DNA of 46,018 nt from Hyphomicrobiales bacterium (GTDB lineage Bacteria > Pseudomonadota > Alphaproteobacteria > Rhizobiales > Rhizobiaceae), in the NCBI GenBank assembly GCA_021775455.1, contig JAJFHU010000001.1:1-46018 (forward strand), written 5' to 3'. The notes beneath the pieces are model-generated. The model had not been told where the DNA came from and did not search any database. It saw nothing but the letters and a program-made list of their open reading frames with translations. Shown piece by piece: positions 7,609 through 16,418 of the stretch (positions within the stretch are counted from its first letter, which is position 1; each line of letters starts with the position of its first letter). The translations under genes were made by a program, and so were the position numbers.

Positions 7609-9267
7609 TTACAGGGAACGTTGTGTGACCCCAATTCCGGGGGCCCTGCCTACTGCTGCATTCTCCGGCGAAAGCGGGGTTATACCCCTTATAATGTCGC
7701 TTGCGCGTTCCGCCAACATCATGGTTGGAGCATTGAGGTTTCCGTTCGGTTCGTTTGGAAAAACAGAGCTATCGACTACACGTAGATTTTCCAATCCGTG
7801 CACCTTCAACCTCGGGTCAATCACTGCATTTTTATCAATTCCCATTTTGCATGTACCGCAAGGATGATACGTACTTTCAAGATTGTCACGAACAAAGGCA
7901 TCAATTTCCTCATCAGAATTAACATTGGCACCAGGCGTAATTTCACCGGAATTAAACCTAGTCATGGCAGGTTGCTCCATGATCTCTCTGGTTAGTCGAA
8001 CACAATCTCGGAATCCCTTTCGGTCTTCTTCACGATCGAGGTAATTGAACAATATGTCTGGATGTGTGTAGGGATCTGCATTCCTCAACCGCACATATCC
8101 ACGGCTTTTTGGTTTGTTCGGACCCGTGAGTATCATGAAACCGTGCCCTTTGATCGGGCGTTTACCATCGTATCGAACAGCTGCAGGTAAAAAATGAAAC
8201 TGAATATCCGGCCATTCCATTTCAGAAGACGATCGAATAAACCCTCCCGCTTCAAAGTGATTGGTGGCTCCAAGGCCATTCTTAAATAGTAACCATTGAA
8301 TACCTATCAATCCTTTGGCAAACCAATTCATTTTCGAATTTAGTGTAATCGGCTTCTTGCAGCCGTATTGTATGTAAATTTCTGCATGATCTTGGAGATT
8401 TTCACCAACACCCGGCAAGTCATGTACTACTTCTACTCCCGCCTGCTGCAACACCGCGCCTGGACCGATGCCAGAGCGTTGCAGAAGGTGTGGAGAACCG
8501 ATAGGGCCGCTTGCAACAATTACTTCTTTTCTCGCGGTTACACTTACAATCTTTTTACCACGTTCATACTCAACTCCTACAGCTCTGCCATCCTCGATCA
8601 GGATGCGTCTGGTCATTGCTTTAGTTCTGACTTCGAGGTTTGGCCGATCCATCGCCGGTCTTAGGTATGCATTCGCAGCGGACCAGCGGACTCCATCCTT
8701 AATGGTCATATGCATCGGTCCAAATCCCTCCTGCATATATCCGTTCGAATCGTCTGTCCTTATGTATCCGGCCTCTGCGCCCGCTTCTACAAAAGCGCCG
8801 TAGAGCGGGTTCTGCATTTTGTTGCCGTTGTTAACACTCAGTGGCCCGCTTGTTCCCCTATAAGTGGGGTCTCCATTATCAAAAGATTCCGACTTCTTGA
8901 AGTACGGCAAACAACTCGCATATCCCCAGCCGGAGGCTCCAAGTGACTCCCACTCATCAAAGTCACGAGCATTTCCGCGAACATATACTAACCCGTTTAT
9001 TGATGAAGATCCTCCAAGCACCTTCCCACGAGGACAGTGAATACGTCGGCCGTTGAGACCCGGTTCGGGAAGCGTTTCGTACTTCCAATTGTAAGTTTTT
9101 GTGTTCATGGGCATTGAGAAGGCCGAGGGCATTTGGATAATCACGTTACGATCCGAACCGCCAAATTCCAAAACCAGAACCGTATTGTTGGCATCTTCGG
9201 AAAGCCGATTGGCAAGCACACAGCCAGCTGATCCTGCACCAATCACTATATAATCGAACTCTTCCAT
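7609..9267 (-). CDS. GMC-family flavin-dependent alcohol oxidoreductase
   Basis: 552 residues from the ATG at 9267, where the FAD-binding GAGSAG motif falls at residues 10-15 and an AGAGAAG site lies upstream. The frame extends to 9330 but that would overlap the ATPase gene. GMC signature 1 is seen around GKVLGGSSSINGLVYVRG and signature 2 around GSPHLLQRSGIG. The catalytic His is in STYHPCGTCKMG and the partner Asn in GNLNAPTMM. Relatives include choline and other alcohol dehydrogenases, which oxidise primary alcohols to aldehydes with FAD. It is the last gene of the LysR-linked operon, so it may oxidise the imported compound or a product of the ureohydrolase. Substrate unknown. Confidence 0.9.
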   Translation of the reverse strand: MEEFDYIVIGAGSAGCVLANRLSEDANNTVLVLEFGGSDRNVIIQMPSAFSMPMNTKTYNWKYETLPEPGLNGRRIHCPRGKVLGGSSSINGLVYVRGNARDFDEWESLGASGWGYASCLPYFKKSESFDNGDPTYRGTSGPLSVNNGNKMQNPLYGAFVEAGAEAGYIRTDDSNGYMQEGFGPMHMTIKDGVRWSAANAYLRPAMDRPNLEVRTKAMTRRILIEDGRAVGVEYERGKKIVSVTARKEVIVASGPIGSPHLLQRSGIGPGAVLQQAGVEVVHDLPGVGENLQDHAEIYIQYGCKKPITLNSKMNWFAKGLIGIQWLLFKNGLGATNHFEAGGFIRSSSEMEWPDIQFHFLPAAVRYDGKRPIKGHGFMILTGPNKPKSRGYVRLRNADPYTHPDILFNYLDREEDRKGFRDCVRLTREIMEQPAMTRFNSGEITPGANVNSDEEIDAFVRDNLESTYHPCGTCKMGIDKNAVIDPRLKVHGLENLRVVDSSVFPNEPNGNLNAPTMMLAERASDIIRGITPLSPENAAVGRAPGIGVTQRSL

Positions 9268-9295
9268 TTGAACTTCTCTTTTATGTTGGATTCGC

Positions 9296-10078
9296 TTACG
9301 AAATAGCCAGTGCCTTATCCACCTCATCATGAAGGCTGGACATTATTCGCCGCTTCAACTTGACGAACCCGGCACTTGTCGTAACCGTGTAGTCACGTGG
9401 GCGCTTTATGTTCACTGGTATGGTGTCAATAATTCTGCCTGGGCGTGCTGACATCACATAAACAACGTCACCCAGAAACAATGCTTCATCTATGTCGTGG
9501 GTAATGAATAATACTGTCTTGCGTTCTTTTTGCCAGATTTTCAGGAGCAGCTCCTGCATGACCGATCGTGTTTGACTGTCAAGGGCACCGAAGGGTTCAT
9601 CCATCAACAATACCTCCGGATCAACTGCTAGCGCGCGCGCTATGGCCACGCGTTGTTTCATCCCACCAGAAAGTTGTGAGGGATATGAATCACGAAACTT
9701 GGTTAAGCCTACAGCTTCAACATAGTTCGCAGCGCGCTCTTCACGTTCAGCCTTCGAAGTATTGTTCAACGCAAGGCCGAACTCCACATTCTTCTGCACC
9801 GTAAGCCAGGGAAACAGCGAGTAATTTTGTGGCACCATTCCCCTTTCGGGACCGGGTTTTTCAATTAAGGTATCACCGAAAAGTGTCTTACCTTCTGTTG
9901 CACGATTGAGACCGGCGACAAGATCAAGGCAACTGGATTTACCGCAACCTGAAGGCCCCACAATAACAGCGAATTGTTGTTCTGGAATTACGAGGTCAAG
10001 ATTCTCCAATGCAGTAATTTGTGTAGCCTTGCTTTCACCAAACCGCACACTGACATTTTCTAGACGAACTTCAGTCAT
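9296..10078 (-). CDS. Second NitT/TauT-type importer, ATP-binding protein
   Basis: 260 residues. Walker [10 protein letters not shown] is at residues 41-49, with a Q-loop in PQNYSLFPW, then [14 protein letters not shown] and a THD H-loop, all intact. It is the SsuB/TauB-like motor of the second importer and is encoded between its permease (10 bases upstream) and the GMC oxidoreductase (28 bases downstream). AGGA precedes the start. It is similar to but clearly distinct from the ATPase at 4108, so the two importers are not a recent duplication. Confidence 0.92.
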   Translation of the reverse strand: MTEVRLENVSVRFGESKATQITALENLDLVIPEQQFAVIVGPSGCGKSSCLDLVAGLNRATEGKTLFGDTLIEKPGPERGMVPQNYSLFPWLTVQKNVEFGLALNNTSKAEREERAANYVEAVGLTKFRDSYPSQLSGGMKQRVAIARALAVDPEVLLMDEPFGALDSQTRSVMQELLLKIWQKERKTVLFITHDIDEALFLGDVVYVMSARPGRIIDTIPVNIKRPRDYTVTTSAGFVKLKRRIMSSLHDEVDKALAIS

Positions 10079-10088
10079 GACTTAATCC

Positions 10089-10898
10089 TTACTTTCCAAC
10101 GTATTCCCAAGGCAGCACGAGGCGTTTGATCCACTTGAAGGCCATGTCTGTGATGAGCCCAAGAAAACCGATGACAAAGATTCCGACGAAAATTCCGGCA
10201 GGATCGAGCCCCCGCATCGATTGCAAGATCATGTAACCCAGACCGGAACTGGCTGCGACCAATTCGGCGACAACAAGAAAGGTCCAAGCCCATCCCATCG
10301 TCACTCGAAGTGTATCAAGAACGCCCGATAGAGTTGCCGGAACCAACACCCGGGATACTATCTGACCGCGCGTTGCTCCTAGGGTGTATGAAACATTGAA
10401 CAAGTCAGCATGGACGCCTCGTGCCACATCTGAAACCATGACGATCTGTTGAAAGAAAGTTCCCAGAAAAATTACCGCAACCTTTTCTTCCAACCCAATT
10501 CCGATCCATAAAATAAGTAATGGTATGAGGGACGTAACCGGCAAATAGCGCATAAAGTTTACGACGGGCTCAAGGGCTGCTTGTACAATTTTGAAGCCAC
10601 CCATAAATATTCCTATTGGAATTGCTATTACGGACGAGAGAAAAAACCCCAAGTAAATTTCCGTCAACGAGACGCCTATATGTTTTTGAAGAGATCCGTT
10701 TGACACTTTCTCTACGAACGAATTCCAAACATCAGACGGCGCAGGCAGAAAATCTCGAGTTACAAAGCCCGTGTAGGTAGCAATTGCCCAGCAAGCGAGA
10801 ATTGTTCCCGATACAAGGATTCCTGCTCCGAACTCGGTCTTTCGCGGTATCGCCAATTTTGGTGTTAGATAGCGATCTAGAAAACTCATGGTGGACAT
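10089..10898 (-). CDS. Second NitT/TauT-type importer, permease
   Basis: 269 residues with about six transmembrane helices. The coupling loop is seen in the segment NVSYTLGATRGQIVSRVLVP. The start at 10898 has an ACGGAG site. It follows the binding-protein gene by 24 bases and precedes the ATPase, giving the standard order for this importer class. It delivers solute from the binding protein at 10923 across the inner membrane. Confidence 0.9.
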   Translation of the reverse strand: MSTMSFLDRYLTPKLAIPRKTEFGAGILVSGTILACWAIATYTGFVTRDFLPAPSDVWNSFVEKVSNGSLQKHIGVSLTEIYLGFFLSSVIAIPIGIFMGGFKIVQAALEPVVNFMRYLPVTSLIPLLILWIGIGLEEKVAVIFLGTFFQQIVMVSDVARGVHADLFNVSYTLGATRGQIVSRVLVPATLSGVLDTLRVTMGWAWTFLVVAELVAASSGLGYMILQSMRGLDPAGIFVGIFVIGFLGLITDMAFKWIKRLVLPWEYVGK

Positions 10899-10922
10899 CT
10901 GTCTACTCCGTCTGGTTTTGGA

Positions 10923-11897
10923 TTAGTTCAAGAAAGACCTGTCGATCAAATCGTCTGCACTAAGATCTTTCACTTTGATCCTGCCGAGATCACTCCAAAT
11001 TGTAATCGCGTTGGATATTGTCTCATGAAGAACCCCTGGCTCTGAGGAAGTCCCAAACATTTCGTGGTTACGGGCAACTGTCAGATATTCAATTCCAGAT
11101 GCTGCACCTTTGAATTCATTTGGATCTTCCAACCATCCACCCACGCCATCAGCCATAATCTGAAATGCTTCATCAGGATTACTTTCAACAAATTGCAAAG
11201 CGCGCTCCCAAGCCCGAACAAAGGCTTTAAGTTCTTCTTTGTGTTCTGTTGCGGTATCTTCCAATACTGCGATAACATCGACGATCAATCCGGGGGTTTG
11301 AGAACTATTGATCAGGACTTTCCCATGGTCAGTAGCTGCCCCTTGGCTTAGATGTGGTTCCCAAGTGACTGCAGCGTCAACGCGGTTTGCCGTAAAAGCA
11401 ACTCCGGCATCAGTAGCGGTCATATTTACCATGTTGATATCGTCTTGAGTTAGACCCTCGCGCCGTAACAACGCATTGATGAAAAATTGAGATACAGAGC
11501 CTTCTTCAAAGGCAACAGTGCGGCCTGCCAAATCAGCAACGGTTCCGATGTCTTTGTTTGAAACAACACCGTCCCCACCGTTCGAATTATCTACAGCGAG
11601 AATGTATTTAAGTGGTTTACCTTCGCGCATATATGTTGGAAATTCGTCAGCAGTTGACGCAACAATGTCTATTTGTCCGGCCATCAATGCGCCCATTTTC
11701 AGGGGCGTATTTTCCATGACAGTGAGTTCGATTTCGACACCTTCATCGACAAAGAATCCTTTTTCCTGGGCAATATAGAACGGCCCGTATCCAACCCAAG
11801 TAGAATGGGCCAGTTTCAAAGCATCAGCGTCTGCCGCAACAACTGTCGCGACAGTCATTGCAGCAGCAGCCACCAGGCTCTTAAGCACTTGTTTCAT
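10923..11897 (-). CDS. Second NitT/TauT-type importer, periplasmic substrate-binding protein
   Basis: 324 residues with a signal peptide (MKQVLKSLVAAAAM core, cleavage in the AADADA region around residues 22-26). The mature N-terminus, LKLAHSTWVGYGPFYIAQEKG, is characteristic of NMT1/SsuA-like proteins, and the ATDAGVAFTANRVDAAVTWEPH segment is the usual hinge and ligand-pocket region. The start has a CGGAG site. A gap of 140 bases separates it from the upstream ureohydrolase on the same strand, so it may have its own promoter or lie in one operon with it. The ligand is probably what the ureohydrolase or GMC oxidoreductase consumes, for instance a guanidino compound; that is inference from context. 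Confidence 0.88.
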   Translation of the reverse strand: MKQVLKSLVAAAAMTVATVVAADADALKLAHSTWVGYGPFYIAQEKGFFVDEGVEIELTVMENTPLKMGALMAGQIDIVASTADEFPTYMREGKPLKYILAVDNSNGGDGVVSNKDIGTVADLAGRTVAFEEGSVSQFFINALLRREGLTQDDINMVNMTATDAGVAFTANRVDAAVTWEPHLSQGAATDHGKVLINSSQTPGLIVDVIAVLEDTATEHKEELKAFVRAWERALQFVESNPDEAFQIMADGVGGWLEDPNEFKGAASGIEYLTVARNHEMFGTSSEPGVLHETISNAITIWSDLGRIKVKDLSADDLIDRSFLN

Positions 11898-12037
11898 AGT
11901 TTTCTCCGTTTAGTTCTTTGGCCGTAACTGGCCGTTGGTAGTATGGTAATTAATCAATTCGCGGCGACTAGGTACCCGCGACTACCGCAGGTTTTCAGTA
12001 CCTCTTAACCTTGAAAATTGAACTTGATGCTGGCCAT

Positions 12038-13018
12038 TTATTTTTCACCGCCCTTGCGCGCGTGCATGACCCTACCTATAAAGTTCATTAGTATTTGTGC
12101 TGCTAGAATTGCTGTAGTCCCGGTGTGATCATAATCGGGAGCCACTTCTACAAGGTCGATGCCCACAATAGTACCCTGGTTTGTTAGCCTGGAGATAAGC
12201 TCCAAAACTTCATAATAGTAAAATCCACCATGACTTGGCGTGCCGGTTCCTGGCGCGATTGAAGGATCGAAGCCATCTATGTCGATGGTCACGTAATATC
12301 GCATTCCCTTTGGTATTCTGGATAGGACAGCTTCGACACCCAGTTTTCGAATTTGCCGTACGGACAATATATCCGATCCCATTGCACGGGCATCTTCGTA
12401 ACCTTCACGTGCAGTCGATGATACGTTTCGTATACCTAGTTGGGACAATCCACTTACATATTCTTTTTCAGCGGCTCGTCGCATTGGATTGCCATGCCCG
12501 TTACGGACTCCGTGGCGTTCATCCACAAAATCAAGATGGGCGTCAATTTGTACAATGTGGATGGGCCCATTCACATCGCAATCTTCATCAAATGCATTGA
12601 TGCATGGAATGTTTATGGAATGATCACCACCAAGAATTACCGGCAAAGCACCTGCTTTGAGTATTTTACGAACACCATACTCAATGTTGGCGTGACTGGT
12701 GGTGGTATTGGTATGCACAATATCCGCATCGCCAAGGTCTACAATTTTCACTTCACCAGACGGCAGATAAGTAATGTCATCTTCATAGTCATAGGCACCA
12801 CCATGACCAAATGAGAACAAAGTTGACGCGTCCCGAATAGAACGTGGGCCAAAGCGGGCTCCAGGGCGATATTGCGTGCCAAAATCAAATGGCGCTCCCA
12901 TAATTGCAACATCAGCATCAATGTGATCCCAGTCTTCTACATATGGATTCTTCCCAAATGTAGCAATACCCACAAATGGAAGATTGAGCCGCCCTGTCTT
13001 GTATCCATGCTCCGACAT
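12038..13018 (-). CDS. Ureohydrolase (agmatinase/arginase family), guanidino-compound hydrolase
   Basis: 326 residues from the ATG at 13018 (GGA eight bases before it); the frame extends to 13057 but family alignment favours the later start. All six metal-binding residues of the family are present: His133 in GGDHS, Asp159, His161 and Asp163 in DAHLD, Asp246 and Asp248 in DIDGFDP. The enzyme should hydrolyse a guanidino group, releasing urea, using Mn or Ni. A GHGNPMRR segment (174-181) occupies the usual substrate-loop position. The family includes agmatinase, guanidinobutyrase, guanidinopropionase and the nickel guanidine hydrolase, and I cannot choose among them. Its place at the head of an importer operon, next to a LysR regulator, points to catabolism rather than polyamine synthesis. 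Confidence 0.88.
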   Translation of the reverse strand: MSEHGYKTGRLNLPFVGIATFGKNPYVEDWDHIDADVAIMGAPFDFGTQYRPGARFGPRSIRDASTLFSFGHGGAYDYEDDITYLPSGEVKIVDLGDADIVHTNTTTSHANIEYGVRKILKAGALPVILGGDHSINIPCINAFDEDCDVNGPIHIVQIDAHLDFVDERHGVRNGHGNPMRRAAEKEYVSGLSQLGIRNVSSTAREGYEDARAMGSDILSVRQIRKLGVEAVLSRIPKGMRYYVTIDIDGFDPSIAPGTGTPSHGGFYYYEVLELISRLTNQGTIVGIDLVEVAPDYDHTGTTAILAAQILMNFIGRVMHARKGGEK

Positions 13019-13116
13019 GTTGTTTTCCGTGTCCCATTTAATTGGGTAAATTTGCAACTTTTGATAAGATAAAAAAATATCATTGTTTAAATGCTTACTT
13101 ATAATATTATCTATGT

Positions 13117-14031
13117 ATGCATAATTTTGACGCGAACATTAGTGACATCGATTTGCGGCTGCTACGGGTATTTCAAAGTGTGGTGCGCTACAACGGATTT
13201 TCGGCCGCCCAACAACACCTCGGCCTAACTCAGGCAACAATCAGCAATCATATGAACCAATTGGAAGAACGACTTGGCATGCGATTGTGCGAACGTGGCC
13301 GAAGTGGGTTCTTTCTGACTGAGCATGGCAAACTTGTACATGCAGCAATGCTTGACTTGTTCGGTTCGCTAGAAAGCTTTCGCAGCGTTCTGGGTTCAGC
13401 CAAGGGAGAACTGATTGGCAATCTGCATTTCGGTACCGTCGACGCGATGTACACGAACCCGCAATTCAACCTTGCCGCTGCACTCGGTGAATTCACAAAA
13501 TTTGCTCCTAACGTTTTCCTTGATCTGGATATCGCGACACCTCAAGCCCTTAACCAGGGTTTGCTGAGCGGCCGCTACCACATAGTTCTAACGCCTGAAC
13601 AACCGTATCCAAAATCAATGCGCAGTGTACCGGTTATGAAAGAACGACAGATGCTGTATTGCGGCATTGGGCACCCACTCTTTGAAACTTCTGATGCTAC
13701 GATTGCCCCTGCGATGCTAGCCCAGTTCCAGTTTGCGGGTCGCTCCTACATGAATGAGGAAGAAATTTGTGACATCAAATTCAATTGGGCTTCAGTGACC
13801 GCACACATGGAAAGTACGGCACTGTTGATTAGCTCCGGGCAATACATTGGTTTTTTGCCAGATCATTTTGCAGAAAGATGGACCAGGCGAAATCTGATGA
13901 GGGCACTCTCACCAGACGTTATAGCGTTTAACGACATATTTCATGTGGTATTTCGCCGGAAGGAACAAAACCCAGCTGCCGCGCATTTTGCCGAGTGCAT
14001 AAAGCGACAAACAAGAATGGAGATTGGATGA
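13117..14031 (+). CDS. LysR-family transcriptional regulator
   Basis: 304 residues. The winged helix-turn-helix occupies residues 13-72 (LRLLRVFQSVVRYNGFSAAQ, then TQATISNHMNQLEERLG), followed by a LysR-type effector-binding domain. It is divergent from the ureohydrolase with 98 bases between start codons, the usual arrangement for a LysR activator and its target operon. That gap is very AT-rich and contains GATA-N6-TATC around 13065-13080, a possible binding half-site pair. There is no ribosome-binding site before the ATG at 13117, but a TATAAT lies at 13100-13105, suggesting a nearly leaderless mRNA. It probably activates the ureohydrolase-importer-GMC operon. Confidence 0.9.
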   Translation: MHNFDANISDIDLRLLRVFQSVVRYNGFSAAQQHLGLTQATISNHMNQLEERLGMRLCERGRSGFFLTEHGKLVHAAMLDLFGSLESFRSVLGSAKGELIGNLHFGTVDAMYTNPQFNLAAALGEFTKFAPNVFLDLDIATPQALNQGLLSGRYHIVLTPEQPYPKSMRSVPVMKERQMLYCGIGHPLFETSDATIAPAMLAQFQFAGRSYMNEEEICDIKFNWASVTAHMESTALLISSGQYIGFLPDHFAERWTRRNLMRALSPDVIAFNDIFHVVFRRKEQNPAAAHFAECIKRQTRMEIG

Positions 14032-14128
14032 TGTTTGTCATTGGGCCGCATTTTGTAGAAAACATCAACATAATTTGACGCTAATAGGATTTGGTTAGTT
14101 CCCAAGAAATGTCCCATTTGGATCATCA

Positions 14129-14276
14129 ATGACAGTGTCTCACTTCATAATTTGTTTAAATTGCGACGCATCAAATTTGGTCAATAAAAGGCTCTTTTCA
14201 GCCCTCTAGACTGTATTTCCTCTATGCTTTTGAATGTCAGCATTGTGTTGATGGTGCGGCGTGGAGGGTTGGATAG
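14129..14276 (+). pseudogene. Decayed copy of the small Cys-rich gene (782-1180)
   Basis: From the ATG at 14129 the frame reads MTVSHFIICLNCDASNLVN and stops at TAG 14207-14209. This aligns without gaps to MTAAYIVFCPVCDVSSLVN of the gene at 782, and GG(G/A)TCATCA before the ATG is also shared. Just after the stop, another frame (14208-14276) reads YAFECQHCVDG, which may be a remnant of a Cys-rich C-terminus. The middle of the gene is missing. It lies between the LysR gene and the tyrosine recombinase. Confidence 0.55.
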
Positions 14277-14287
14277 GAGAATGTGTC

Positions 14288-14920
14288 ATGAACACTCTCA
14301 ACCTTCCAATGGTAATCCAGCAACGTCACGCTTGGAACAGGGGCCGTATAATCGGGCAGAAGCGGCCTCTAATGCCTAAGCATGTTTGGGCAATTCGTGT
14401 CCGTTTGGAACTAGCCGAAAACCATCGTGATCTAGCTCTGTTTAATATGGCCGTGGACAGTAAGCTTCGTGGTTGCGACTTAGTATGCTTGAAAGTACCT
14501 GACGTCTATTCTGCGGGCAGGATCAAAGAACGAACTTCGGTAGTTCAGAGCAAAACTGGCAAACCTGTCCAGTTTGAAATCACAGATGGTACAAGAAAAT
14601 CACTTCGTGAATGGATAGGTCATCCAGGAATGACAGGTTGTGATTTCCTTTGGCCAAGCAGGTTTCATGCGCCTGATCATGTTTCGACAAGACAATATGC
14701 AAGACTTGTGAAAGATTGGGTAGCATCGATTGGCTTGGAACCGAGCGCATACGGAACGCATTCGCTCCGAAGGACAAAGGCAGCGCAGATTTACAAGAAA
14801 ACTGGCAATCTCAGAGCTGTTCAGCTTTTACTTGGCCACACCAAGATGGACAGTACTGTCCGCTATCTTGGGGTAGAACTTGAAGATGCGTTAGCTATTT
14901 CAGAAAGTGTGGAAATCTAG
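14288..14920 (+). CDS. Short tyrosine recombinase (phage-integrase family), catalytic domain only
   Basis: 210 residues from the ATG at 14288, seven bases after GGAG (the frame is open to a GTG at 14261). The complete catalytic set is visible: Arg61, Lys89, His158-x-x-Arg161, His184 and the nucleophile Tyr193 in TVRYLGV. There is no separate N-terminal core-binding domain of the usual 80-100 residues, so it is about half the size of a typical integrase. Such short enzymes occur in alphaproteobacteria, but their targets are poorly known. It may act on a nearby site with a partner protein. It lies at the edge of the catabolic island beside a decayed gene. Confidence 0.85.
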   Translation: MNTLNLPMVIQQRHAWNRGRIIGQKRPLMPKHVWAIRVRLELAENHRDLALFNMAVDSKLRGCDLVCLKVPDVYSAGRIKERTSVVQSKTGKPVQFEITDGTRKSLREWIGHPGMTGCDFLWPSRFHAPDHVSTRQYARLVKDWVASIGLEPSAYGTHSLRRTKAAQIYKKTGNLRAVQLLLGHTKMDSTVRYLGVELEDALAISESVEI

Positions 14921-14930
14921 CTTCCATATT

Positions 14931-14952
14931 GGGCCGGTTTCACTGCCGGCCC
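14931..14952 (+). terminator. Strong stem-loop after the recombinase gene
   Basis: GGGCCGG-TTTCACTG-CCGGCCC forms a perfect 7-bp GC stem 11 bases after the stop codon. No T-run follows, so it may be a weak terminator or an mRNA 3' stabiliser rather than a classical intrinsic terminator. Confidence 0.4.
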
Positions 14953-15146
14953 ATACCAACTCAATGTCAGCTTTTCAATATTTGATTAGGATACCGCAAG
15001 AACAGTGAATGACCGCTTATTGCGAATTTTTGCCCTTAGCGCAATCTTACAGTTTTCCAAATTGCCGCCAAAGCCCGGTTCTACTCCCATACTGACATTT
15101 CGAAAATTCTGTGAAATAATTACACGGCACAACCAGGGTAAATTCG

Positions 15147-16418
15147 ATGAAGGATCGATATGGCAATGTCTTGTCCACCACTTCTGAGGCGGCGCGTGAT
15201 GCATATGTCTTGGGACTTGATCGATTCCTTGGTGCTGAACCGGGAGTTGAGCAGGCTCTGTCAGTTGCAATTGAGGAAGATGAAGATTTCGCCCTTGCAC
15301 ATTTGACACTGGCTCGATTTCACCAAGTTATTGGCAACCGCAACGTTGCTCAAACCTCGCTTGCAAAGGCGCAAATATGTTCCCGAAAACTGAGTGATCG
15401 AGAGAATTATCAGATTGAGATTTTTTCACTGCTTATTGATGGGAAGAGTGACGATGGATACCGAGCAGCACGTGTTCAACTGCGGGAATATCCCCGAGAT
15501 GTGCTAACGGCGCAGGCGTGTCTTGGTGTCCTGAGTTTAATTGGATTTAGTGGCCAGCCAGGACGCGAAGCTGAAAACCTCGCTTTGGCTGAAATTTTGG
15601 AACCCCATTACGGTGATGACTGGTGGTTGCAGGGCCTTTTGGGATTTGCGCAAGTCGAGGTGGGCCAGTTTGATAGGGCAGAAAAGAGCATAGAAAAATC
15701 ACTAAGAACTAATCCGCGAAACGCGCATGGCGCGCATTTCCAATCCCATCTCTATTATGAAACGGGCCAGACCGAGGCGGGTTATGCCTTCATTACAGAC
15801 TGGCAGCGTGGTTATGACAAATCAGGGCTGATGCATTGCCATATTGCCTGGCATATTGCCTTATGGGCATTAGCGCAGGGCGACGTGGACGAAATGTGGC
15901 GTGTGGTTGACCGCGACATCGATCCAAGATGGAGCTCAGGTCCACCAATAAATATGATGGTCGATCTGGCGGCCGTGCTCTACAGAGCAAATATGGCGGG
16001 AATCGACGTTCCATCGGAACGTTGGCAAGTTGTAAGTGATTATGCTTCTGAGAAATTTCCAAATCCTGGAATCGGGTTTGCTGATGTTCATGCAGCACTT
16101 GCTTATGCGATGGCGGGAAAATCTGATGCTCTCAAGCGGATCATTGTGGGTGCCAAAGGCCCTGCAGCAGATTTAGTGCAATATTTGGCAGAAGCGTTTG
16201 GAGCGATCGCGTCGCAGAATTGGTTAAAAGCAAACGATCTTTTGACAAAAGCGCTTTGGGATCATGCCCGGATTGGTGGCAGTCGTGCACAACGTGACTT
16301 AATTGAGTACGCCTCGGTTGGAGTATTGATGCGATTGGGTCGCACCGAGGAAGCGCGACGGCAGCTTGCCATGCACCGCCCCAAAGCCTTAATAAAAAAT
16401 GCAGTGATTGGAATTTAG
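15147..16418 (+). CDS. Tetratricopeptide-repeat protein (TTC38-like)
   Basis: 423 residues, soluble and helical, with repeated TPR-like pairs such as HLTLARFHQVIGNRNVA, WLQGLLGFAQVEVGQFDRAE, HFQSHLYYETGQTEAG and MRLGRTEEARRQLA. The overall layout, with a conserved CHIAWHIALWALAQGD segment near the centre, resembles the TTC38 group of TPR proteins, whose function is not well established. No signal peptide or membrane helix is seen. AGGG precedes the ATG. It is a single gene, not obviously in an operon; the gap after it (16419-16781) holds no recognised gene. Confidence 0.7.
   Translation: MKDRYGNVLSTTSEAARDAYVLGLDRFLGAEPGVEQALSVAIEEDEDFALAHLTLARFHQVIGNRNVAQTSLAKAQICSRKLSDRENYQIEIFSLLIDGKSDDGYRAARVQLREYPRDVLTAQACLGVLSLIGFSGQPGREAENLALAEILEPHYGDDWWLQGLLGFAQVEVGQFDRAEKSIEKSLRTNPRNAHGAHFQSHLYYETGQTEAGYAFITDWQRGYDKSGLMHCHIAWHIALWALAQGDVDEMWRVVDRDIDPRWSSGPPINMMVDLAAVLYRANMAGIDVPSERWQVVSDYASEKFPNPGIGFADVHAALAYAMAGKSDALKRIIVGAKGPAADLVQYLAEAFGAIASQNWLKANDLLTKALWDHARIGGSRAQRDLIEYASVGVLMRLGRTEEARRQLAMHRPKALIKNAVIGI

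Noticed and set aside
11960-11995. Imperfect direct repeat (GCGACTA twice) between the binding-protein and ureohydrolase genes
   Set aside because: Only seven bases are shared and the surrounding bases do not align; too weak to call an operator.
15005-15187. A 60-codon frame before the TPR gene
   Set aside because: It overlaps the TPR gene start in another frame, has no ribosome-binding site and no recognisable features.
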